Origin: Epiperipatus broadwayi
Lineage: Eukaryota > Onychophora > Udeonychophora > Euonychophora > Peripatidae
Reading direction: 5' to 3'
Length of the DNA stretch: 64,000 nt
Assembly (NCBI GenBank): GCA_028023455.1
Contig: JAQFVV010006508.1
Location: 207,501-271,500, forward strand
Below, piece after piece: positions 1-13,522 of this stretch. Each line of letters starts with the position of its first letter. The stretch's first letter is position 1. The position numbers and the translations under genes are program-made. The notes under the pieces were generated by a model. It saw only the letters and a program-made list of their open reading frames with translations, had not been told where the DNA came from and ran no database searches.

Positions 1-894
1 TGTTTGACCTTTAGGAGAAAGAAACTAAAGTTTAAAAAAAGTCTGTTAGACATTTCATTTGAAAATAAACAGCTATATTAATTATTATTATTCTTATTAG
101 TATTAAAATGCTAATTTACATTAATGTCCATGAATATGTTGAAATATTTACTCAATATAAAATTTGCAAGTAACAAATAATCTGTCATCTTCGATGCAGG
201 AGCACTTTTAAATATGTTTTATTTTCTCTGTATTTTTCTAAAAAAAATACTTAGCAGAAAATTGAAACAAAGGAATTAATAAAAAAAGCATACAAAAAAA
301 ATGTAATTTGCAGATATAATAAGAATGGACATTTAATAAATGAATGGTGTTGTATTGCAAATTGTCAAACTTTATTGTAATTTAAATGAATTACTAAAAA
401 TGATATCCCTATGTGAATCTAAAGCAAATAAGAATTGCTTATCGAATGTGCATTGTTAAAGAAGAATAAAAAAGAAAGTGTTTATCTACAATGTAACCAT
501 GGTCAAAATTCAATGGATACTTTTCTTAGTTAATATTATGTGTTATTAAATGAAGATTCTGAAACATGCTAACTTACATTTAACCAAATGTTTTACAATG
601 GATCCAAATATTTGCTTATTTTTTATGAAAGGAAATATATTTAATTAGTATGGATGTTCTATTCTACAGCCCTCAGTAAAATTCTCACTACAGAAAGTCT
701 TCAGCAAAAGAACTAAGGTGTTTAAAACTATATGTATATAATATTTTTTTAAAATAATATTTTATATGTCAAGGTATTTTTATTATTATATTATTGGTTA
801 ATGAGTTTATAATAGATTGCGTAGGTATTCCCACTACCTGGAGGACAAAATTTATATATATATATATATATATTCCCACTACCTGGAGGACAAA

Positions 895-929
<35 letters not shown>

Positions 930-3460
930 ATATGTTGGTTTATAATAAACTTTATAATGTCTTTCATTCTAGTACAAATATTTACCTCTTACATTTTCTT
1001 AATAATGTTTATGAGTGTTTCACTCACTTATAGTAAACAGCCAATATATGTTTATCAGAAGTTCAATATTTTCATAATTACTATGTTATAATAATTTATG
1101 GTTACATTTAATATAACTGAATGTTTAATAGTCATATATTTATTAATATTTATTTTGCTATTGTGTCCATTTTATTTTTATAAATTTTATTTTGATCATT
1201 GCATGTATATGCATTCCTTATTTAATGCAGAATTTTTATTGTGTTATTTTAAATCAGTGTCAGACATTGCTTAATGAATGTAGTTTATAAGTGATAATTT
1301 TGTTATCTTGCCATTATTTTGTCTAGGATTTTTACTTCTGATCATTAGATTTTATTGGACATTGTTTTGCTTATTCTGCTTTATGGGATGGAATGTGCCC
1401 TCCCCATTGTTCACGTTTTGTATTCCATGAGAGGATAATGTTTATATTCTAAGATTACTTTATGTGTTGCTAAGGTGGTTAGGTCCCATGAGAGGATCAT
1501 TTAATGTTATATATTCTGTTTTTTCTATGTGTTGACCTTGTCCACACATACATTTTTGCCTAAAATATAAATGTTGAAATCTACCATACTGTTGTTATTC
1601 ATGTTGTTTTACTCTGTGGAGTATGGCTTTATTAATTTATCACCCATGATGTTATTAAATATTTTCCATCATGAAAGGTGAACTTATTTATGCTTTTAAA
1701 GAATGATATGACAATGATAGAATAGATGATGTAGTACTTTGTTCTTCAAGGTGCACTTTATTTGTAGAGTTTTTGTTAAATTGTTTCACAAGCAAACCAA
1801 CAATGTATTAGTAATTTTAAATGCTTATTTTTAGTGTGTGACATAATAAGAAATGCACACATACAATGTCATTTTCATAACCATCTGAGAATAGTTCAAC
1901 AATAGAAGTGTAAGACAATTCAAGGTTATATGTTTCTTTATTATGTGGACATAAATTCAATATGTAATATATGTGTACATGGCTTCTGATGAATGTTCCA
2001 TACATTTTATTATTTTATTCAAAAAATAAAATAATACTAAACAATATTTATCTTATTCATCTTTATATGATGATCATCATTATCATACAAGTTTGATAGT
2101 TCAAATTCATTCATATTGTACTTCAGATTAAAGTTATTTTAATCTATAAGGTGTTTCAATATTGTTAATAAAGGTATTTATGCATTGTTACCTGAAAAAG
2201 GGATATATTTCATAATTTGTATTGCTTAGCTTCTAATTTAAGCTATATTTTTATTATTATTAAATGTTTGTTTAATAGGATAATTTAGTTAGAAAAAAGT
2301 AAAAATAAATTTTCTAAATATTGAAACTATTTACTTTAACGGAATGTATTCTTAATAAATCATCCAAATGTTTAAAAATCTATCTATTATGACATCCTAC
2401 TAAAAATTTAACACTGTCTATCTTTGGCAAATAACTTTTACAACAATATTGTAAATACATTTTATTTATATCTAGTAGGTTAATAAGCATATTTGTTATT
2501 ATTTACATCTAGTTTTTGTTTTTCTATGTGTGATATTTTGTGTCGTGAATTCGTAATTATAATAGAATTCTTGGTGAATCAGATAATCAATTTTCATGCA
2601 GATCCAAAATCTCAATGTTTTAAAATAAAAATAATAATAAAAAAAAAACCTCCATAAATGTTTCAATTCGTAAGCTGGGATTGTAATGCAAAGAATATTT
2701 ATATTATCCTGCTTGGAATTACTTAATCCATTTTAGACTGTATATTATATTATTTATTTTATTAATAAAGGGTACAATATATAAACTTAATTATTTTGAT
2801 TGTGCTGTTGATGAGTAGTAGAATGATATAAAAAAAAAAAACCCTTTCTATTATTTTGAGTCACATCATGGGCAAAAAATTACGAGTCTTTCGAATTTTT
2901 ATATATTTTTGTTTTATGTAATTGTTAAGCAGATTTAATACTTATTTATGTAATTATTATTATTACTATAAAATACTAGAATACATTAGCTTATAAGAGA
3001 AGTGTTTGTCTTCTATAGTCTATTAGGATGCCATTCATTTATTACCAGCACAACAGAACAGTATGTTTTCCAAAGTTACAACAAGAATCCTGAGTTCATT
3101 ATTTATAATTTCATTAATTATTAATCCATCTGTCTGTATTATAATCCAAAAGTTGGTGATGCGACATAAGAAACATGTATGGTTTATTGTACTATTAGAA
3201 AAGTACATTACATTTCACTTTACTATTGGCTGATAAATATTTGCTATATAAGATATTAAAGAAAAGTCATAAAGACCCTATTATTTATTGCTCAGAGAAT
3301 GCATTTTGATGGAGAATATTGTACGGTTTTACAAATTTTACATAAGAATGAGTGAAGTATTTCCTATTTCTAATTTATTTATTTACTTTAGGAGTTGTGC
3401 ATTTACTATTGCTTTGAAATTTTCTTTTTATTTAATGCATGTCTCTGTAGTAAAAAATAA
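1..3460. other. AT-rich non-coding DNA, no gene seen
   Basis: No reading frame here has protein-like composition. The stretch is ordinary AT-rich sequence with short A and T runs. Two small internal repeats stand out. One is the TA-linked duplication at 826-926, listed separately. The other is an imperfect repeat of a CCATGAGAGGAT motif near 1426 and 1488, about 60 bases apart. A short reading frame at 1817-2005 on the minus strand has no recognisable domain and was not called. Confidence 0.6.
826..926. repeat. 46-bp direct duplication joined by TA tracts
   Basis: The segment ATTCCCACTACCTGGAGGAC plus AAAATTTA occurs twice (about 826 and 872). Each copy is followed by a run of TA dinucleotides. 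The unique part and its TA tail were therefore duplicated together. Confidence 0.85.
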
Positions 3461-3462
3461 AA

Positions 3463-3600
3463 TATAACTAACCGACCACTGCGCTTACCCATATATATAT
3501 ATAATTTAGTCTCATTATATATTATATAACTAACCGACCACTGCGCTTACCCATATATATATATAATTTAGTCTCATTATAATATTATATTATTAACCCT
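3463..3600. repeat. 72-bp tandem duplication with internal TA tract
   Basis: The motif ACTAACCGACCACTGCGCTT followed by ACCC, a short TA run and AATTTAGTCTCATTATA occurs twice with a period of 72 bases. The copies are nearly identical, so the duplication is recent. GC content is higher than in the surroundings. Confidence 0.85.
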
Positions 3601-3766
3601 ACTCCCATCTTTCGTTTCTTTTCTGTATTGGTTAGAATATTGTTAGCTTCATATTAATACAAGTATTCGATTCCCTCTTTATTTGGTTAGTAAAGCCAAG
3701 CCAAGTTTATGGTTGATATTAATAATCTGCTACCAGCACCTTCTCTTCCTTCCCTCTTTATCGGTC

Positions 3767-3769
<3 letters not shown>

Positions 3770-3799
<30 letters not shown>

Positions 3800-3815
3800 C
3801 TTATTATTTCTATAT

Positions 3816-3855
<40 letters not shown>
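3770..3855. repeat. (TA)n microsatellites
   Basis: There are two TA runs (about 3770-3797 and 3819-3855) separated by TTCTTATTATTTCTATATTG. Reading frames across this stretch are alternating I/Y artefacts. Confidence 0.95.
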
Positions 3856-3857
<2 letters not shown>

Positions 3858-3859
3858 CT

Positions 3860-4615
3860 ATAGCTTCAATAAGAAAGATTTTAATTTGTATTTCAAAAAT
3901 GTACTTATATAGAAATTATCGAAGGTTTCCTATCTCCAGCTGGTATCTAAAAAGTCATCTCATAAACATACATATGAAATTACACACAAAAAAAAAACGA
4001 AATAAAATAAACAACTCTATCCTTAAGTTTATTTTGTTTATCTATCGCTGGAGATGAAATTATTAGCTTCTAGAATGTCACATCTGTGTATATTGTCTTA
4101 AAGCATTTCCAAAAAAAAAAAAACAAAAAAAAAAAACAGTAATCCACGATGTATAAAATAAAAATGTCATTTCCCCAAAGATTGCCTTAAAATTACAAAG
4201 ATCACCTATTGGTCATAAAAAAAAAACAAATAAACTCACAGCAAAACTGAAAACTTTAATTTTGAAGTCCAACAATAAAAAAAACACTAAATTGTAACTG
4301 CATGAAAGGAGGATGCAAGTGTGGAAAATAATTACAATGATAAAAGTAAATTTTATTATTTTTTTTACTAAACTTGTTGCTGTAACTTAATGTGAGAATA
4401 GGGGAATTTTTATAATATTTCCATAAATTAAATAAATCAACACAATAGCAATAAAGGAAAATATCTCTAAGTATTATTATTACTCTGAACTTCAAATTTT
4501 TAATTTCTAACATTTAACATTAGGATGTATTAATAACAACTGAGGTCACTTGTTAAAAATATAAACCAAAAATTTAGGGTATGTTGTCTGAACTATATTT
4601 ATGAAATAAACAATA
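3860..4615. other. AT-rich non-coding DNA
   Basis: Apart from A-rich runs near 4110-4137, nothing is recognisable. The short minus-strand reading frame at 4256-4513 has no domain and no splice context. Confidence 0.55.
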
Positions 4616-4617
4616 AA

Positions 4618-4633
4618 CACACGCGCGCGCGCG

Positions 4634-4666
<33 letters not shown>

Positions 4667-4667
4667 G
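4618..4667. repeat. Compound (CA)(CG)(CA)(TA) alternating purine-pyrimidine tract
   Basis: About 48 bases alternate strictly between pyrimidine and purine: CACA, then (CG)n, then (CA)n, then (TA)n, ending at ATG. Such tracts, especially the CG and CA parts, are classic candidates for left-handed Z-DNA. Whether this one adopts that form is inference. Confidence 0.9.
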
Positions 4668-5550
4668 AAAGTTTGTTTTCATATATTTATTATCTGATAT
4701 TTGATAATATAGATGTCATTAAGTCTTAAACAAGTGAACAAAACGACATTTCACTATTCTCCTGGTAAAGTCAATATATCAATAATATTGTGTGCTGTGT
4801 CGTGACCTAAAGGTGCAGATAAGTAATGTATTTTTAAATAAAAAAACAAATAAAATCAATCCTTGAATAAATAATTGATTTATCTTTTATTTGTGATGCA
4901 GATGAGAATAGCAACAATAAAACATAACAACAAAATAATAATGGCTCTTTTTTACTTACATTTCTCAATGAATTTGAAAAAAAAATATCAAAGAACATTA
5001 TTTATTGAAATGATTATATCAAATTCATAAATTCTAGAATGAAGCCTATCTGTTATATGCTTAAATAGTTCATCATCATCATAATAAAACCTAATACTAC
5101 TCAAATATTAAAAAAATGAATAAAAAATATTCCAAAATGACAAAATTTCTAGGAGTGTCCTTTTAAACCATAACTATAAAAATAACAGTTGGACTGACTT
5201 TTTTGTACATATATACGTATATTGTTCTTGTTCTCATAAACATAAATTTTTAATGACTATGCTAACAAACCTACTCTTAAAACATATCTTTTGATGGGCG
5301 AATTATCTTGAATGATGCATAACTTATCAACAGAAAGTAAAGACATTATAATTTATAAACATACTCATTATTTCAACAAATTGTTTAAAAGATTCCAGTG
5401 ATAGGTAATTTTGTAAAGAAAAATATATTTCTTGATATATGTAGGTAAAATTTGATTTTGTAAATATATTCTATATTAATTAATTACTTATTTGAATAAT
5501 GACTATTTAGATCAATTATAATAATAAATTTTGATAAAGTTTTAGGATTT
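4668..5550. other. AT-rich non-coding DNA
   Basis: I see no gene, repeat family or RNA in this stretch. Confidence 0.5.

Positions 5551-5551
<1 letters not shown>

Positions 5552-5610
<59 letters not shown>
5552..5610. repeat. (TA)n microsatellite
   Basis: An uninterrupted TA run of about 58 bases. Confidence 0.97.
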
Positions 5611-6957
<1,347 letters not shown>

Positions 6958-6979
6958 TTTTTTTTTTTTTTAAATATAC

Positions 6980-7070
<91 letters not shown>
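6958..7070. repeat. poly(T)-(TA)n-poly(A) symmetric block
   Basis: A T run (about 6958-6971), then TA repeats, then 44 consecutive A residues (7027-7070). The T and A ends are complementary, so the block is one large potential hairpin. The pure A run could also be a retroposed poly(A) tail, but no element body is visible on its left. Confidence 0.9.
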
Positions 7071-7073
<3 letters not shown>

Positions 7074-9240
7074 TGCCATTACAATTTAGTCAGTAGCTAA
7101 ATTTGTAATAATGTGCATAAAAGAAAATGTAAAACTAAAATCATCATCACATTTTTATATAAAAAGGAAGCTGTAGAGCATCCAAGTTTAAACCCTACAA
7201 GATCAAGTTTTAAAAGCTTAAGTCAGAAAGAGAGTGGGGCAACAGTATATATTCTTTATTTGTTTGTGTGTTGATAGAAAACAAAAAAGAGTAATACACA
7301 CATTTAATTATTCAATATTTATTTTTTTGTTAAAAAGTAAAGTTATAATGCATATGTATAGGCAGTGTGTGTGTAAGCTATTTAATTGTTGTTGTATATT
7401 TCAAATATTAAACTCTCTTCAAAGCTAACCTACATTTGCTAAATTCTGATATTTTATTCTGTCTCTATTTTACTTTTCTATAATTGTAAGTTGGAATAAA
7501 AAGTTAAGGATTTAATTTTAAATATTAAGGTGAAAATTACTAAGCTAGCATTCAGATTATTTTAATATGTCAGTTTATATATGACTTGAATGAGAAAGTG
7601 TGTGTGTATCACATAAATATATCCACATTTATTAAATATTGAAAGAAAAAGAAGAAAATCTGTTAAATTATTTTTTTACTCAACAATTTTGTATTATAAG
7701 GGTTGTTTTTCTGTTAAAACTTAGAGATAATGCGAGAAGTCTAATTTTAAAAGTATCTCGTCCTAAGATCAAGAGAAAGAAGCTCAAATTTGAGATGTTA
7801 CATAGGTGTAAAAAAGGATTAAGACTATTTTCCCTTCAAAACAAAAGTTTGTCTAAAAATCAGGCTGGTGAGATTTTTCATACTATCCAGCTAAAAACGA
7901 GTTAGCTGAAAATAAGCTATAAATATACTTAAACGAGTTGGTCAAAAATAAAAATAAAAACTATAAAAAACCAGTTTGGAAAAAGCAGAAGGAGACTTTT
8001 AAAAAAAATATTGAAATTAGAAAAGACAAGGATTTTTAATTTGACCCGATATCCTTTTTTTTTTAATCATTTTTTTTAATATAAAGTTTTTGAAGGTTAA
8101 AATATGGGGATGTCAGGCTAGAAATAAAAATGTATATTCTCATCTGGAGAATCCCAGGACCTGCCGGAACCAGCACATCATATAAAAAAATATAAGAAAT
8201 GTCTTGTCTGAAATTATAATATTCTATATCTTCTTACTGACTGAGAGAAATAAGATGTTTTTAAATAGAAATAAGAAAATATTCACTTACATTTGAAGGT
8301 GATCAGGAAAAAGAGTAATCTACTAATAAATATTAAATCATCAAGTCCAATTAATTGTTCCAGTAACTGAGCTTAAACCCAAGAAAAAATATAAATGTGA
8401 AAACAACTGATGTACTCCATCCACTAAAAGAATCATACTTGACAGGAAGAGAAGAAGAGTTAATATAATGATTTCCAAATTATCCACTAAAGCAAATAAC
8501 CTCAATGGAATCATCATCATCAAATAATTATACTCCTCAAGTAAGAGATTGTTCCAAAGAAAAACAGAAATGGTAACTGCAAAAATATAGACATTACACA
8601 AGATAAATTTGACTCATTGGAAGTCTCTACAAAGAATAGAACTGGTAATATAATTTTTTATATATATTTTCTTTATAATATCAGAGACTTTGTAAAATTT
8701 TAGCAACAGAATGGTATACTTTTGTTTAAAGAACTTTTAAAACAACTAAGATTAATTGAAACCAATTATTTCTTAATAACAATAAACATAAGCTTCATTA
8801 ATGATTTTATATGTACTAAAATTATGATTGTCTATTAACCTATAGTTATGAAATGTTATTAATATGTAACATTTTTTTATTATTATTATTTTGTTTTAAA
8901 CAATATTTTTTGTTATTATGGGGATAAAACATGCACATACATACTAATATAATACTTGTTGCATATATGTAATTGTGTGTGAATGTAAAATAATAAGCAG
9001 TATTAAAAATATTGGATGTTTGTTTTAGGTTAAAGTCTAGCATTTCAGAGGGTAGAAGGGAGGGGGAGAAAAATAATTTAAAACTTGTTTTGGAAATCTT
9101 GCTCTTTCACTTCTACTAACATTTTATTTGTCATTCTGCTTCACATGTTAGATTATAATGTATGTGTGCCAAAGAATGAATATTTTTTTTAATGAAATAT
9201 TTTCTTGTGAATTGAAAGCTTAGCAAACTTAGTATCAAAT
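7071..9240. other. AT-rich non-coding DNA, no gene called
   Basis: Short reading frames at 7639-7905 (+) and 8341-8601 (-) have AT-driven composition (K/N/I/L/F) and no motif. A small GC-richer patch at 8140-8180 (CCCAGGACCTGCCGGAACC) is unexplained. Confidence 0.5.
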
Positions 9241-9464
9241 TTGAAATATATTATATATTTTTGATGGGAGAGGGGGAAGAATTCAAAATTAATCTTATGT
9301 TTGCCTAATAATCAATTATTGTTATCATTATTATTTATTGAGAGAGTGCAAACTAAATATATTATATATTTTTGATGGGAGAGGGGGAAGAATTCAAAAT
9401 TAATCTTATGTTTGCCAAATAATCAATTATTGTTGTTATCATTATTATTCATTGAGAGAGTGCA
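9241..9464. repeat. 111-bp tandem duplication across the left edge of the array
   Basis: The sequence beginning TTGATGGGAGAGGGGGAAGA occurs at 9261 and 9372. Both copies end in GAGAGAGTGCAAACT, which is the first sequence of the adjoining mirrored array. The duplication therefore spans the junction of the array and should be younger than its insertion. The second copy carries one extra TTG in a TTG/TTA run. Confidence 0.85.
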
Positions 9465-10467
9465 AACTTTTCAAGCGCTTGTGACTATTAGTAACCAATC
9501 AGATCTTAAGCACTGGAACAGAGCTATTAACAAGAAAAGAGTGGTTCCACTCTCTTATTTTTTTGTCTTTCTATATATCCAAACCAGTTGAAAGTATTTA
9601 TATCTGAGAGTGTGAATGTTAAGTATCATCACACTTAATTGACTGAATTCAAATTATAAACATACAGCGTGAAATCTTTCGATTAACTATGCAGTAGTTT
9701 TTCGATGTTATAACTTTGCAGCAATATATGTAAATAATATTTTTATAAAGCACAGACATTTGTGACTATTAGTAACCAATCAGATCTTAAGCACTAGGAC
9801 GGAGAATTTAACAAGAAACAGGTGGTTCCCACTCTTTTTTACTTGTCTTTCTATATATCTAAGCCAGTCCAAAGTATGTTTATAATTTGAACTCAGTCAA
9901 TTAAATGTGATGATATTTGAGATTCACACTCTCATATATAAATACTTCAGACTGGCTTGGATATATAGAAAGACAAGTAAAAAAAAATAGTGGGAACCAC
10001 TTTTTTCTTGTTAAATTCTCTGTCCCAGTGCTTAAGATCTGATTGGTTACTAATAGTCACAAGTGCTTGAGAAGTTTGCACTCTCTCAATTTAATTTTCA
10101 ATACCATCTGCACTCTATAAAAATATTATTTACATATATTGCTGCAAAGTTATAACATCGAAAAACTACTGCGTAGTAAATAGAAAGATTTCACACTGTA
10201 TGTTTATAATTTGAACTCAGTCAATTAAGTGTGATGATATTTAAGATTCACACTTTCAGATATAAAAATTTTGGACTGGCTTGTATATATAGAAAGACAA
10301 GTAAAGAAGAGAGTGGAACAACTCTTTTCTTGTTAAATTCTCTGTGCCAGTGCTTAAGATCTGATTGGTTACTAATAGTCACAAGCGCTTGAGAAGTTTG
10401 CACTCTCTCAATTTAATTTTCAATACCGTCTGTACTTTATAAAAATATTATTTACATTATTATTCAT
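9440..10467. mobile_element. Mirrored tandem array 1 (about 322-bp unit) with 13-bp flanking repeats
   Basis: The unit runs from GAGAGAGTGCAAACT through GTGACTATTAGTAACCAATC and TCTGAGAGTGTGAAT to a stretch with GTGAAATCTTTC. It appears in one orientation from 9453 (second start at 9762, spacing 281 because of a junction deletion). From about 9880 it appears in the opposite orientation, twice, with spacing 322 (ends at 10060 and 10382). The whole 1.0 kb block is flanked by identical 13-mers CATTATTATTCAT at 9440-9452 and 10455-10467, which reads as a target-site duplication. No protein is encoded. It is best described as a non-autonomous mobile element with mirrored tandem structure. The mechanism is unknown. 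Confidence 0.75.
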
Positions 10468-11692
<1,225 letters not shown>

Positions 11693-11714
11693 ATGTCTGT
11701 ATTTCTTCAAAATA

Positions 11715-12350
11715 ATATATGCAAATTTATAAATAAATAGTTAAAAAATACAGTATTTAAAAGCTTATAAAAATATATGTATAACCATCACATTAAACAA
11801 ATGAATAAACAATGCAAAGGCTAAAACATTATTTACTAATAAAAATTGTATCATTTACAAATGGACATGTGGGTGTGGCCATGGATATATAGGTGAATCG
11901 AGGTGCACATTGGAAAAAAGAACAAAGGAACACTTATTGTTATTTAAATAGGTTCAAAATACAAAACAAAATTTTAAAAATAATGATAATTTATCAGCTT
12001 CTGTATTTTTTATGACCATAATAAATTATGTATATATGGTTTTGATTTTAATTATAACAACGTAAAAATATTGGAAACTGAAAGAAATAATAATAAAAGA
12101 AAAATTAAAGAGGCAATGTTGATATGTAAATGCAAGCAACATTTGGTTAATAGGCAAGCAGCAAACATTAATATCACAGAATTATGGGAAAGTTAACAAC
12201 ATAGAATTATGGAAAAGCTGACATTTAAACGTGATAGTTGACAAAGCTTTAAGTTAGTTGAAAGCGATCCGAAGTGACGGTTATACATATATATTTTTAT
12301 AAGCTTTTAAATACTGTATTTTTTAAATTTTTATTTATAAATTTGCATAT
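11715..12350 (+). pseudogene. Penelope-like element fragment (GIY-YIG endonuclease), copy C
   Basis: Translation of about 11820-12190 gives a GIY-YIG nuclease segment: a short cysteine motif leading into CGCGHGYIGESRCTLEKR, then TKEHL and a C-terminal KRKIKEAML...LVNRQ part. In the Penelope-like retroelements this nuclease follows the reverse transcriptase and cleaves the target. Copy C keeps the YIG, the downstream Arg and the candidate catalytic Glu, but its frame is broken and no RT lies upstream. The fragment is closely related to the copies at 36.3-37.0 and 37.1-39.3 kb. Its 3' end (12279-12350) recurs in inverted orientation at 11715-11786, so the fragment is boxed by inverted repeats of about 70 bp. 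This fits the head-to-head rearrangements known for PLEs. Confidence 0.82.
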
Positions 12351-12423
12351 ATATATATATATTTGATGGATTACCATTTATTTATAAATTTGCATATATA
12401 TATATATATTTGATGGATTACCA
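12330..12423. repeat. 47-bp direct duplication containing a TA tract
   Basis: TTATTTATAAATTTGCATAT plus a TA run and TTTGATGGATTACCAT occurs twice in succession, at the 3' edge of PLE copy C. Confidence 0.85.
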
Positions 12424-12921
12424 TGCAGAATAGATAAATTAATAATATTTTACTTCCTTCAGTATTCCAACCAAGTGGATGTCAGTTGCTTTTATTATCT
12501 TTCTTCTAAAATTAATTTACTCAATTTATCCCAAAATTGACTGAAGTATTATTATTAATATTTTTTTACTTAATCTTCATATTTAGAATGATCAACCATC
12601 ATATATATAAAACGATTGATTTTTTTAAATTTTATTTTACAATCAATCTCGTTATTACTTGAGACATAAAAGATCCTCATTAAAACATTAAACTTGATAA
12701 AGATGAATATTATTTCATAAAAAGGTCGTTAATCAAAACAAAGTAATGCTCAGTATAACCCAAATAAGATTTTATTTTCATAGACGCAAACACATGCACT
12801 CTCTCACATAGACATATATTTATAATTAAAAAACAGTCAACACTCACACAACCTTAATATCAATATCTATCAACAATTTCAACTGCTGTCAAATCAACCT
12901 ACATTTAACAATAAAAGTGGA

Positions 12922-12952
<31 letters not shown>

Positions 12953-13440
12953 TCATTTATAAACATTATTTTATATGCATCAATTAGAACAAAAATAATA
13001 AATTTAATAGAGATTAAACGATCATGGATTTTTGTTATATAAGCTTATAAAAAATAAGACTAATGGTTATAAGATGACTGTTTCAGTTTTTTTTGATCAT
13101 GAAAAAAAACATGTAAATATAAAATTAAATTTTACTTTGAAAGTGTAAAAATTCTTCATGAAGAGAGAAACCATAATAAAAGAAAAAATAAGGAGGAAAT
13201 TTTTATAAATAGGAATAAAATGCATTTAATATGTAGACAAGCTTCTAACATTAAATTATGAGATTCATGGGATGTGAATTGATGGCATTTTCTTCAGCTT
13301 TGTTTTTGTTTTTTAATTTAATGGCAGTTGAGGCATGATTAAAAAATTAACCAATAGTAATTACACCAATTATCGACTGGTTTTGTAATAGTTTATTACC
13401 ATTAAATTTATTATTTTTATTATAATTACAATTTTCTTTT
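12424..13440. other. AT-rich non-coding DNA
   Basis: A short TA run lies at 12921-12947. Nothing else is recognised. Confidence 0.5.
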
Positions 13441-13451
13441 AATTAATGGAC

Positions 13452-13487
<36 letters not shown>

Positions 13488-13522
13488 GTCCATTAATTAA
13501 ATATATATATATATATATATAT
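13441..13522. repeat. TA-centred palindrome followed by a second TA tract
   Basis: AATTAATGGACATTATA on the left mirrors TATAATGTCCATTAATT on the right of a TA run (13453-13484). The whole unit is one large hairpin. A second TA run (about 13501-13521) follows, and the element starting at 13523 abuts it. Confidence 0.9.

Noticed and set aside
7639-7905. 88-codon plus-strand frame
   Set aside because: Lys/Asn/Leu-rich, as expected from AT-rich DNA. No domain.
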